In this document: positions 33,463 through 41,741 of the stretch, piece after piece
How the letters are laid out: each line of letters opens with the position of its first letter
Position numbering within the stretch: the stretch's first letter is position 1
NCBI GenBank assembly: GCA_038251425.1
Contig: JBBSBI010000007.1
Location: 9,530 to 73,529, forward strand
DNA length: 64,000 bases
From: JBBRRP01 sp038251425
GTDB lineage: Bacteria; Myxococcota_A; Polyangia; Polyangiales; Polyangiaceae
Direction of reading: 5' to 3'
Notes under the pieces: generated by a model
What the model was told of the DNA's origin: nothing
Databases searched by the model: none
Seen by the model: only the letters and a program-made list of their open reading frames with translations
Program-made: the position numbers and the translations under genes

Positions 33463-34878
33463 CTACGCCAGCGAGATGGGGCTGCCGCTGTTGAGATTCG
33501 CATCACCGATTGACGCCTGATTGATGCCAAACACCTCAAGGATGCTGCGCAACCCGAGGTTGTGTGCTTGACCTTGGTAATCTATCTCACGGCCCGGACG
33601 CACTTTGCCCCCCGCGCGGCCAGCCGTCATGCACAAGATGTTCTCATGTGAGTGCTGTTCGGCGTTGCTGAGCTCCGTGATCATCAACACGAGCGTGTTG
33701 TCGAGCAGAGTGCCACCGCCCTCGGTGGTGTTCTTCAGGCGGGTGACGAACTTAGCCATCTCGCCCATGATGTAGTTGTCTACTTTTACCGTGTCCGTGG
33801 CGAGTGGGCCGCCGTGTTCCAGCGTGTGATGGTCATCTTTGGCTCCCAACCAGGTGAATGGCAAGCCGCTCTGAGCGGAGCACAGCATCTGAATGGACGA
33901 CACCCGTGACAGATCGCACACGAGCGATTGGTAGAGGAGCTCGTACTGCTGATCCATGATGGTCGGGATTTCCTGGGATGCAGCGTCGATGTTGGGTGCC
34001 ATGCAACCCACGCCAGGGACTGGCGAGATTGAGCCTCCGCCGCCAACGGGCGGTATTGTTCCTCCTGTCATCGTTGTCGGGATGCGCATCTCGATGGAAC
34101 GCAGCGACTCCAAATGCTCGTTGAGCTTTGCCTGTTCATCGGGGCCGGCTGCCGCTTTGATGGCAGCCACTTCGGTGAGCAGCCGATCCAAAATACTGCG
34201 CTTTCGCCCGGAATTATCGAGCATCGCCGGCGGGAGCGGTGCCGTCATCGTCCCGGTGGGACCAGGCGTTGGTGCTGGGGCGGGCGCTCCATTGCCAAAC
34301 AAACGACTGAACATGGTTGCCGGCGAATCCACTCCAGGCTGGGCAAGCCCTCCCTTGACGATCAAACGGCGCTGATCGATCTGAGCGCCGAAGTCCGAAA
34401 ACACACCGAACTGCAACGACGGAAACTTCACGCCGCCCCCAATCACTCCGGCAATCGTCTGATCGATGGTGTCGGTCTTAGCCCATTGCGCAATACCGGC
34501 TCCTCCCTCCGCAATTCCCGGAACATCTTTGATCGAGGAATCACCCGTGAGCAAACCGCGCATGCCCGCGCCATGGGGCTCATTGCTTTTTGCCCACATT
34601 CCTTGAGCGGCGTTGTTGTTCATGCCCTTGATCGTCAAGAGCTCGGACTGGAGCGGCGCGAACGGCTTCAACGCCGCATCGAACGTAAAATTCCCATATT
34701 GGGCATCCGTCACCGGATAATACACTCCGCCCGGGAAAAACAGCACCACGAGGCGCGTGGGAAACTGTGCCGCTTGTGCTTCCACAAAGCTTGCACGAAA
34801 TACGGAACTCGCGAGAAAGCTAGCTCCGCCCAGCCCCAGTATCAGCTCACGACGCTTAAGGAGTGATTTCGACAACAT
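33463..34878 (-). CDS. DUF1552 secreted protein
   Basis: 471 residues. A twin-arginine-like leader (LLKRRELILGLGGASFLASS) precedes the body, which has the DUF1552 pattern: PTRLVVLFFPGGVYYP, LLTIKGMNNNAAQ, GAGMRGLLTGDSSIKD, SIDQ-type VSSIQMLCSAQSG, DDHHTLEHGG and NTLVLMITELSNAEQHSHEN. Function undefined; in Planctomycetota and Myxococcota it is nearly always paired with a DUF1592 cytochrome-like protein, as here (36 bases upstream on the same strand). A Pro/Gly-rich insert (PAPAPTPGPTGTMTAPLPPA) sits near residue 210. Confidence 0.92.
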   Translation of the reverse strand: MLSKSLLKRRELILGLGGASFLASSVFRASFVEAQAAQFPTRLVVLFFPGGVYYPVTDAQYGNFTFDAALKPFAPLQSELLTIKGMNNNAAQGMWAKSNEPHGAGMRGLLTGDSSIKDVPGIAEGGAGIAQWAKTDTIDQTIAGVIGGGVKFPSLQFGVFSDFGAQIDQRRLIVKGGLAQPGVDSPATMFSRLFGNGAPAPAPTPGPTGTMTAPLPPAMLDNSGRKRSILDRLLTEVAAIKAAAGPDEQAKLNEHLESLRSIEMRIPTTMTGGTIPPVGGGGSISPVPGVGCMAPNIDAASQEIPTIMDQQYELLYQSLVCDLSRVSSIQMLCSAQSGLPFTWLGAKDDHHTLEHGGPLATDTVKVDNYIMGEMAKFVTRLKNTTEGGGTLLDNTLVLMITELSNAEQHSHENILCMTAGRAGGKVRPGREIDYQGQAHNLGLRSILEVFGINQASIGDANLNSGSPISLA

Positions 34879-34914
34879 GATGGGTGGTTCCTCTCAATTT
34901 TCCTGATGGGGAGC

Positions 34915-36690
34915 TTAGAGCTCGGACCGGTACGGGTAAGATTCGGCTCGCACCAATCCGACCAGCAATTCGCGCAGATCCGAAGTGGGGCTCGCTGTCA
35001 TTTTTGCGGACATCGCTTCAAGTACTCGCTTATCGCCGAGGTACTTCGGATAATCCGCGCTCGCGGGGTCGCTTGGCTCCGCGATATTGGCTCGGCCGAC
35101 GCCCCAGCGGAAGGACTCACGCGCCACGCAATCCTTCAACACCTGGCTGTTGGCGATTTTTTGCACGAACGCTGTGGCATTGGCAAACGGCCCATCCACT
35201 TCAGGAGAAACGTTCACGATCTCACCCGTTGCATCCACCGGTTTGCCGTTTTCAGATGTTCGGTACACCCCGATGCCGTCGTAGTTTTCAAACCCGAGCC
35301 CCAAGGGATCGAGCTCCTTATGGCAGCTCGCACACACCGGATTCTGCGAGTGCGCAGCGAACCGTTCACGGGTGGTGAGAGCGGTTGATGGCTCGGGATC
35401 TTTAGGCACGAAGCCGGGCGGCGGCGGCGCAAGCGGACGACACAAGATCTGAGTACGCAGGATCTTGCCGCGACGAATCGGAAAAGAATCGATCGCCTTG
35501 GCATTCGCAGCGAGGAAGGCGGCCGAGGTCAAGATCCCCATGCGTTGACCCGCAGGAAGATCCATCCGTTTCCAGTCTGCGGGAGCACTAACGACCCCGT
35601 AGTGCGCGGCGGTTGCCGGATTCAGAATTGACCAATTCGCCGTAAAGAGCGTGGTTAAGCTGCCGCCCTCTTTGGCAAACACCTCATCCACGAAACGGTT
35701 GGATTCTTCGATGATCGCGCCCTGAAGCGCCAGATCGTAGGTTGGGAAAAACGCAGGGTCTTTCCTCACGTTGGGCAAGGTGCTGATAGCTGTCCACTGC
35801 GTCACAAAGCCACGCAACCAGGTGGGTGTTCGACTTGAGCTGTAAAGCCGACGCACCTGCGCTTCGCGCTCATCGGGTGTTCCCAATAGGTTGGAACCGG
35901 CCGCAGAAAGGAGCTCCGGGTCCGGCATCGTGCCCGTCACGAGGTAGGAAATCTGAGTCGCGAGCTCGTGCGACGTGAGCTCACGCCCAAGTCCTGAACC
36001 CACACCGATTTCTGTCTTGTATAGGAAATAGGGTGACTGCAGTAGTGTCTCAACAACAGCGCCCACACCTTGCGCATAATCGGTGCGCCCGCGCTCATCT
36101 TGGAAGATCTTGGAGTACGCCGTTACCTCTTCACTCGTGAGCGGCCTCCGGAATGCCCTCGCTCCAAAGCTCGTGATGAACGATGCTGCACAAGTCGCCC
36201 CCGCTGCCGTGTCGGTGCACGGAGCCAGACTAGCTGCGCTGGCTGAAACTTGGGCTGCCAGCTTCTCGGCGGCCGCAGCGTACTGCTCAGCAAAAACGAG
36301 AGGAACGGTCAGCGCGGCAGCGATATTCTTGTAACCCAGGTTGCGCGGATCTGGCTCGAATTTGCTTGCCGTGCCGGGTGCTTGCAACAGGTCCTGAACG
36401 GTGGCGTCGTATTCGTCGTTGCTCAGCCTGCGCACGGCGACTGGCCCGAGCGGACCACTTGCGGGAAGCGCCACACCCGGTGTCGTGCTGGCCCCGGGTG
36501 GAAGCGGCGTACTCGGCACAACTTCCGGTAGCGTGCTTGCAGGTGGTGTGGTGGCGCCCGGCCCAGGCGTCCCGAGCGGATTTCCAGTCCCGGAGCGTCC
36601 GCCGCCAACCACGGAGTTACTGCAAGCTGCTACCCCGACCACAGTGAGCGCCAGAGTTCCCGAAAATCTTAAAAGTCCCAGAAAACGCAT
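34915..36690 (-). CDS. DUF1592/DUF1588 cytochrome-like lipoprotein
   Basis: 591 residues from the ATG at 36690, favoured over the ATG at 36702 because GAGG is better spaced. Lipobox in LTVVGVAACSNS and a Pro/Thr-rich linker. Domains in order: DUF1587-like (VRRLSNDEYDATVQDLLQAP), DUF1595/1592 (FGARAFRRPLTSEEVTAYSK, YFLYKTEIGVGSGLGRELTS, LASQ-type LATQISYLVTGTMPDPELLS), DUF1588 (GILTSAAFLAANAKAIDSFP, RRGKILRTQILC), DUF1585. The heme-binding motif CASCH lies in FAAHSQNPVCASCHKELDPL. A periplasmic or surface electron-transfer or degradation role is likely but unproven. Operonic with the DUF1552 gene. Confidence 0.92.
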   Translation of the reverse strand: MRFLGLLRFSGTLALTVVGVAACSNSVVGGGRSGTGNPLGTPGPGATTPPASTLPEVVPSTPLPPGASTTPGVALPASGPLGPVAVRRLSNDEYDATVQDLLQAPGTASKFEPDPRNLGYKNIAAALTVPLVFAEQYAAAAEKLAAQVSASAASLAPCTDTAAGATCAASFITSFGARAFRRPLTSEEVTAYSKIFQDERGRTDYAQGVGAVVETLLQSPYFLYKTEIGVGSGLGRELTSHELATQISYLVTGTMPDPELLSAAGSNLLGTPDEREAQVRRLYSSSRTPTWLRGFVTQWTAISTLPNVRKDPAFFPTYDLALQGAIIEESNRFVDEVFAKEGGSLTTLFTANWSILNPATAAHYGVVSAPADWKRMDLPAGQRMGILTSAAFLAANAKAIDSFPIRRGKILRTQILCRPLAPPPPGFVPKDPEPSTALTTRERFAAHSQNPVCASCHKELDPLGLGFENYDGIGVYRTSENGKPVDATGEIVNVSPEVDGPFANATAFVQKIANSQVLKDCVARESFRWGVGRANIAEPSDPASADYPKYLGDKRVLEAMSAKMTASPTSDLRELLVGLVRAESYPYRSEL

Positions 36691-36702
36691 CCTGATCCTC
36701 AT

Positions 36703-37141
36703 TTCCTAGGCTAAAACTAGCAGACAAGACCAGTAGGATACGGTCAACTTGACGTGCTAATGCTAGCACTAATCAATCATAATAGTGGCTGCAATATAAT
36801 TATTTGCTGCTGATTCAAGCGAGGTAGCGACCCGAGCGTGGCTCCAGTCGGGTCCGCGGGCAGCCCCCTGCAACAGATCGCTCGGCACTACACATACAGG
36901 TTCACTCTTCGAATGCGAAGGCACACTGTGCGTTCAAATCGGGTCCACAGTTCGTGTTTCCGCACGAAGTCTGAGGTGAGTCCAGATGCGATACCGATGG
37001 GCATGTGTGTGCCAGAAATTTGGCGGAGTTAGCAGTCGACCGTTGAGAGTGCTATCAAAGCGCAATCCGAGCCGTGCGAATGCGCGAGACTCCTGGCGAG
37101 TCCCATGCGCGGACTTTATACTCATTGGTAGAGAGGTGCCA
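36703..37141. other. Long AT-rich intergenic region with palindromes
   Basis: 439 bases without a convincing gene. The part nearest the DUF1592 gene is notably A/T-rich and carries two abutting inverted repeats (36743-36769). The remainder, up to the start at 37142, shows only weak features, including ACTGTG/CACAGT arms at about 36926-36952. No tRNA fold could be completed. Probably holds divergent promoters for 36690 (minus) and 37142 (plus). Confidence 0.6.
36743..36769. promoter_or_regulatory. Two adjacent inverted repeats
   Basis: GTCAACTTGAC at 36743-36753 (arms of five around C) is followed at once by GTGCTA-ATGC-TAGCAC at 36754-36769. On the minus strand the first includes TTGACC, usable as a -35 box for the DUF1592 gene. 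Candidate operator pair; no regulator identified. Confidence 0.45.
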
Positions 37142-37786
37142 ATGTCACGCATAACACCAAGCTCCGAAGTTGATCTGGATCTAAGTGGCAACGTTCGAGA
37201 TTTCTTTGGCAACGCCTTGGAAACAGCTCTCGTGGAAGCCGACGTGAAAACGAGCGACGCCGCCAAATCCTACTTGATCGCGATGATGGCGGATTTTGCC
37301 GATCCTCGCTGCGCACTCGAAACGAGCTTCGACGAACCTTTTACTTTTGCGCTGGAGCGCGCACTTGCATCGCAAGCTGCTGACCGCTTTGACCAGCTCC
37401 GACGCTTTGGGGATTCGGTCTTGTATGCGAGTAGCTTCTTCTCGGCGCATCTCACGCGTCGCGGGGTGCACATCGGCTACGTGAAGGCTTTGGGCGCTCG
37501 CGCTTACCTGAGCGCGGCAGGTGCTTTTTTGCCGGCGCCCGTTTTTGTTGACTCGCGGAACAGCGGCGGGACCGATACGCTTTTCGTCGAACTCGCCAGC
37601 AAATTCGGCTCGTTCGTTGTGACTCTTGAACGAGTTGCTGAACGGGTGCTGTGCGCGAGCTCACTCTCTAATCGAGCCACCCTCGAACTCTATGAGCGCT
37701 GGCTTCGCTCGGGTTCGAATGTGATCGCGGAAGATTTGATGCGTCGCGGCCTTTCGCCTCAGCGAGGCGACAGGTCTGTGCATTGA
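37142..37786 (+). CDS. Conserved hypothetical protein, first of a pair
   Basis: 214 residues from the ATG at 37142, behind GAGAGG; an upstream in-frame ATG at 36986 adds a region with no coding character. Mostly alpha-helical and soluble (SGNVRDFFGNALETALVEAD, AAKSYLIAMMADFADPRCAL, RFGDSVLYASSFFSAHLTRR, YVKALGARAYLSAAGAF). I recognise no named domain. One base separates its TGA from the next ATG, so the two genes are almost certainly translated together. Confidence 0.75.
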   Translation: MSRITPSSEVDLDLSGNVRDFFGNALETALVEADVKTSDAAKSYLIAMMADFADPRCALETSFDEPFTFALERALASQAADRFDQLRRFGDSVLYASSFFSAHLTRRGVHIGYVKALGARAYLSAAGAFLPAPVFVDSRNSGGTDTLFVELASKFGSFVVTLERVAERVLCASSLSNRATLELYERWLRSGSNVIAEDLMRRGLSPQRGDRSVH

Positions 37787-37787
37787 G

Positions 37788-38369
37788 ATGAGCTCGCACG
37801 AAGTCTTGGCGCAAATCCAGTTCAGACTCCAAAGCTATTACGGCCTGGAGCAGGGGCCGGACGTGCGCGAGTACGTGCGTTTCGAGGGCCAGCGTGAGAC
37901 GCTCTTTGTGCGTGAGGGTGAAGATGCTCTTGAAGTTAGCCTTGTATTGCCAAACCTCAGCGACGCCGGCCTCACGCACCGTGATCTGCACAGCGACTCG
38001 GGTCTTCAGTTCATCGAGGGAGTGAGCCATTTCCTCTACATTGTGGAACGTGCTCGCACTGAGCTGCCGGTGACACAGCTTGAGCTAGAGTTACAGGCGG
38101 AAGTCGACAAGTTCGTCTTCCTCTCGCTCGCTCAGCCTGAATCTGGGCGCGGTTCGAAACGCCTGTGCCGGCACCTGTATGAACAGGTTCAGTATCTCCA
38201 CCCTGCAGGAAGCGAGCTAGGTGATCGCTACCGAACGGCGAATTCGCTAGCCGCACGCTTCGTTGCCCGTCTGGCCGCCGATCTGGAGTGCGAGCCCATC
38301 AAACGGCAGCTGCGGCACTTCTACCGGTCCGGACAAACCGAGAAGCTGTCGATCGCTCGCGCTGCTTGA
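37788..38369 (+). CDS. Conserved hypothetical protein, second of a pair
   Basis: 193 residues. Alpha/beta soluble protein: EVLAQIQFRLQSYYGLEQGP, RETLFVREGEDALEVSLVLP, LQFIEGVSHFLYIVERART, LELELQAEVDKFVFLSLAQ, ending with a basic helix (CEPIKRQLRHFYRSGQTEK). No signal, membrane helix or catalytic motif is evident. The pairing with the preceding gene suggests a complex of unknown function. Confidence 0.75.
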   Translation: MSSHEVLAQIQFRLQSYYGLEQGPDVREYVRFEGQRETLFVREGEDALEVSLVLPNLSDAGLTHRDLHSDSGLQFIEGVSHFLYIVERARTELPVTQLELELQAEVDKFVFLSLAQPESGRGSKRLCRHLYEQVQYLHPAGSELGDRYRTANSLAARFVARLAADLECEPIKRQLRHFYRSGQTEKLSIARAA

Positions 38370-38434
38370 AATCAAGTGCAGCCTGGGCATGCTGCAAAAT
38401 CGCCGCAGCCCAGACCACTCAAGATTTGCCGTGA

Positions 38435-39289
38435 TTATTTGGTAGCGGGCTTGGCCACTGCGGCCGTGGCCGGAACAGCCGGCTTAGCTGGAGCTGCTGC
38501 TGCAGCTTTCGACTTCTCAGTCGGCGCAGCCGCTGTTTTCGCCTTCTCCGAAGCGGGTGTTGCGGGAGTTGCCGCTGCGGTCTTGGACTTCTCCGCGGGC
38601 TTCTCGCTCGTCTTAGCGACTGGCTCGCCCTTGGGCGCAGGCGCCACGGGAGACGGACGGGATCCGACATCATCCGAGATACGAGCAGCGCGGAACCAAG
38701 CTTGCTCAACAGGCTTGATGAGCTTCGCTATCGCCGTCCACTCTTTGTCGCGGACCCGGGCGAGCTTGGCTTGAGCTTGCTGCACTTCGCCGAGCGCTTT
38801 CACCAGGGCACCATCCGTGCCCTCCTTCGTCAGCGCAACCAGCGCCTCTTTCTTACTCTCGAAAACCGTGCGCGCTTCCTTGCGCTCGCCGTCAACCTTT
38901 TCAAGCGCCGCAAGCACCTTAGCCAGACGGTCCCCAGTCACTCCTGCTTTCTCAAGAGCAGCCTGACGGCTCGGTGTATCTTTATCCTCGTCGGCTTCCT
39001 GGCGTTCCTTTTTCTTGGCCACGGCGGAAGCCGATTTCTCAGCGGGCGAGGACTTCGCCTGCTTGTTGGCGGACTCGGAAGCTCCCTTGGCCATCGCAGG
39101 CTTGCTCTCGACGGCAACTGCAGGCTTCGCAGCCACAGACTTCGCAGCTACAGGCTTTCCCTCTGGAGCAACCGCAGGCTTTGCTGCCACGGGCTTGTTC
39201 TCAACGGCAAACGCTGTTGCCGCAACGCCGAGCGCCAAGCTGCTTGCGAGTGCCGACGTTACAACCAAACTCATCCATTGCTTTTTCAT
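38435..39289 (-). CDS. Exported Ala/Lys/Pro-rich coiled-coil protein
   Basis: 284 residues from the ATG at 39289, behind GGAG; upstream codons in frame are not coding-like. Signal peptide MKKQWMSLVVTSALASSLAL ends at about TAFA-VE. The N-terminal 75 residues are Ala/Lys/Pro repeats (KPVAAKPAVA, KPVAAKSVAAKPAVAVESK); the middle is a charged coiled coil (RLAKVLAALEKVDGERKEAR, VKALGEVQQAQAKLARVRD); the C-terminus is again KTAAA/PATPA-rich and ends VAKPATK. Positive tails suggest association with peptidoglycan or membranes; no family recognised. Upstream is the glutamate-cysteine ligase gene, same strand. Confidence 0.75.
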   Translation of the reverse strand: MKKQWMSLVVTSALASSLALGVAATAFAVENKPVAAKPAVAPEGKPVAAKSVAAKPAVAVESKPAMAKGASESANKQAKSSPAEKSASAVAKKKERQEADEDKDTPSRQAALEKAGVTGDRLAKVLAALEKVDGERKEARTVFESKKEALVALTKEGTDGALVKALGEVQQAQAKLARVRDKEWTAIAKLIKPVEQAWFRAARISDDVGSRPSPVAPAPKGEPVAKTSEKPAEKSKTAAATPATPASEKAKTAAAPTEKSKAAAAAPAKPAVPATAAVAKPATK

Positions 39290-39389
39290 ATTTAGACTCC
39301 TAAGCGTGGAACACCTCCACACAAGAGGTGCGTCTTCGGTCGAGCTCTTACAGTGAGACTCGACTCGCGGGCGGGAGCCTAAGTCGCGA

Positions 39390-40775
39390 CTAATCCAAAC
39401 GCAACAGCGTGCGTTCCAACAACAAATCGCGTGAAATTCGGCCAGGCGTGAGGCCCCGCCCGGCAAAATCTGCTGGGCTCAGGCCACTTTGCGCGAGTTC
39501 TTCGAGCGGCGCCAAAAAAACACCCTCATCCTGATTCTTGGAATTTTGGCGGCCCCGACGCGCCAGGCCCCCTGCGGCAATTTTCAACAGATCGGCCGCA
39601 ATTGCGTGGCCTTGGAGAGCTCCGACCTTTGCTGAAAGCCCATGCTCAACCAGAAGGGCGCGCGCGCTGGAGATGTCTCGAAACGAGAACTGGTCAAGGT
39701 AACGCTTCGCATCGGCTACCGACTCCGCGTCTGCCAAAACTCCAAGCCAGAGCGCCGATGAAGCACCCGCGAGCGCGATCGGGAGCGAATCGCACGGACG
39801 GAGCTCAAGCGTGCTCTTGAGTCGAGCTTCTGGAAAGAGCGTGTTCAGGTGCAATCGCCAATCCGCCAGGGTGGCTCGCTGCCCTTTGTATCCGTTCTTG
39901 AGAAAATCCCGGAAGGACTGGCCGGTGTTCGCGATCACCTCAGCTTCACGTTTGATGAGAAACATTCCGGCATCGAGTGCCCACTCCACGTAGTCGCCGT
40001 AGGAGAGCTTGTCTTTAGACCACAGGTGCCCCAGCAACCCTGAGCGGCGCGGATCCATTTTCAGCCAAACTTGCCCGCGCAGGCTCTTATGCCCAGTGAA
40101 TTCCCCTTCTCGAAAGGGCGAGTTCGCGAGAAGCGCGTTCGCTAAGGGGGCCATCTTGAGCCCAACCAGAAGCTTGTCCATGGCGTCACTCTCATCGCAG
40201 TAGTCGAGATTGAGCTGAACCGTGGCAGTACGCCGCATCATATCCAGAGCACCACTGCCTTGCCCGGGCAGATAGGCTTTCATGACGGAGTAGCGGGCCT
40301 TCGGAACCCAGGGCAGATCAGCTTGCTTCGCAAACGGGTGAAAGCCTGTGTTTAACCAAGACACCCCAAAGCGCTCCGATATTTCGGCGACTTCGCGCAG
40401 GTGCTGGCTGAGCTCCGCTTGAACTTGGTGCAAGTCAGCAAGCGGCGACCCGCTAAACTCCAATTGACCACCTGGCTCGAGCGTTACCGCAGCATCCTCC
40501 TTGGTGAGAGCAATGATCGGTCCGTCTTCATACTCTCGGCTTGGCTCCCACCCGCGCTCTTCAATGAGGCGATGAAAAATCGCCAGCAGGCTGTCCTGGC
40601 CCTCGTACTGGAGCGCACGGCACTCGGTCCCCTGAACGCCAAACCGCTCCATCTCCAATCCGACACGAAATTGCTCACGCGGCTTCTGCGCAAGTAGAAA
40701 CGGTTGAAGGAGCTCTTCAGCGTCTTCAATCGGACGATCCAGCGCGGCGGAGGATTGGGGGGAGGTCGAAATCAT
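39390..40775 (-). CDS. gshA: Glutamate--cysteine ligase, plant/proteobacterial GCS2-like type
   Basis: 461 residues; first step of glutathione synthesis, joining Glu to Cys with ATP. Conserved stretches: QFRVGLEMERFGV, EDGPIIALTKEDAAVTLEPG, GQLEFSGSPL, VSWLNTGFHPFAKQADLPWV, PKARYSVMKAYLPGQGSGAL, DMMRRTATVQLNLDYCDESD, ANSPFREGEFTGHKSLRGQV, LKSTLELRPCDSLP. This is the plant-type group (also in alphaproteobacteria), as expected for length and motifs. No gshB is nearby. It follows the methyltransferase-like gene by about 70 bases on the same strand. Confidence 0.93.
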   Translation of the reverse strand: MISTSPQSSAALDRPIEDAEELLQPFLLAQKPREQFRVGLEMERFGVQGTECRALQYEGQDSLLAIFHRLIEERGWEPSREYEDGPIIALTKEDAAVTLEPGGQLEFSGSPLADLHQVQAELSQHLREVAEISERFGVSWLNTGFHPFAKQADLPWVPKARYSVMKAYLPGQGSGALDMMRRTATVQLNLDYCDESDAMDKLLVGLKMAPLANALLANSPFREGEFTGHKSLRGQVWLKMDPRRSGLLGHLWSKDKLSYGDYVEWALDAGMFLIKREAEVIANTGQSFRDFLKNGYKGQRATLADWRLHLNTLFPEARLKSTLELRPCDSLPIALAGASSALWLGVLADAESVADAKRYLDQFSFRDISSARALLVEHGLSAKVGALQGHAIAADLLKIAAGGLARRGRQNSKNQDEGVFLAPLEELAQSGLSPADFAGRGLTPGRISRDLLLERTLLRLD

Positions 40776-40844
40776 AAGGCGGCACTCGCTATAGGGCGCA
40801 CGCCTGGCGCTGTCACGGGCACGCTCTTCTTCATGCCCTGGGCT

Positions 40845-41741
40845 TCACGCCCGGGGCGGACTCAGGGCCACAGGCGGAATTGAGCCCAGTGCCACGGCTA
40901 AACTCCGCGTGTGCGCTTCAGTGGTGCCGGCGCCGCCCCCTATGATCCGACAAGCACCGGAATCGAGCGAAAGCGCAAGTGCTGCCCATGCCTTGATGTC
41001 CGCCTTCGAATCAGCAAAGCCACGCACACTTTCCGGGCTCGCGGCCAAAAGGACACCTAATCTTACCGCGTTCGCCGTTTGCAGACGATGAAGCTCCGGG
41101 AGATAAGCGGAGGTGCTGGAGACTTCGAGGATTATTGAGGACGCCCCAGCGTGCGTGAGTGCTTCCAGGAGCTCCACCACATCGCCCTCGAGAACTTTGT
41201 CGTTGAGCAACTGGATCACAGCCCACGTCGGCAGGCCAGTGGTGGCTCCTGCGACCACTGCCGCCATGAGCCCCAAGCGCGAACCCTGGCCTCTTGCAAT
41301 GATAAGCTCACACCCCGCGGATGCGAGACGCGCCGCGTGTTCCTCGAATTCAACGACGAGCCTACCGGGCGAAAGGGGGCTCACCATCTCCGACCCGAGA
41401 ACGCCCGCGACCGCTATCGGCTTGTTCGAGGTTGCGGCCTCTTCGAGTGCGAGATCCACAGCGATCCCGGTAAGTAGTGCGGAGCGATGCTCCATCCCCA
41501 CTTCGGCCAAGGCACGAGGTGTCGTGTCTGCTGTGAGAGCGCTCAACACGTCCACGCAGCTGGCGACCTCGGCGGCGTAATGACTGCGCACCACCTCGGG
41601 ATGTTCCCGCAGCAAACGGCCGAGCGCTCCCGGCGTTTCGAGCCCAAGTCCGCGAGCCCGGAGCGAGGCGGCGCTGTCAGAATCGACAACGAGGGGACGA
41701 CCCGAATTCAGACGAGACGATATGCGGGAAAAATTGTTCAT
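40845..41741 (-). CDS. Homocysteine S-methyltransferase-fold protein lacking zinc ligands
   Basis: 298 residues matching the TIM-barrel homocysteine methyltransferase pattern (ETPGALGRLLREHPEVVRSH, YAAEVASCVDVLSALTADTT, HRSALLTGIAVDLALEEAAT, VAGVLGSEMVSPLSP, LEALTHAGASSIILEVSS). The enzymes bind zinc through a Cys after GVN and a GGCC pair; here the equivalents read RLGVLLAASP and IIGGGAGTTEAHTRSLA, so all three Cys are replaced. Catalysis is therefore improbable. Its ATG overlaps the stop of the upstream VWA gene (ATGA), making it the last translationally coupled member of the MoxR-VWA operon. A scaffold or ligand-binding role is inferred. Confidence 0.78.
   Translation of the reverse strand: MNNFSRISSRLNSGRPLVVDSDSAASLRARGLGLETPGALGRLLREHPEVVRSHYAAEVASCVDVLSALTADTTPRALAEVGMEHRSALLTGIAVDLALEEAATSNKPIAVAGVLGSEMVSPLSPGRLVVEFEEHAARLASAGCELIIARGQGSRLGLMAAVVAGATTGLPTWAVIQLLNDKVLEGDVVELLEALTHAGASSIILEVSSTSAYLPELHRLQTANAVRLGVLLAASPESVRGFADSKADIKAWAALALSLDSGACRIIGGGAGTTEAHTRSLAVALGSIPPVALSPPRA

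Noticed and set aside
36925..36960. T-loop-like GTTCAAATC suggesting a tRNA
   Set aside because: No acceptor stem, anticodon arm or D-arm can be folded around it.
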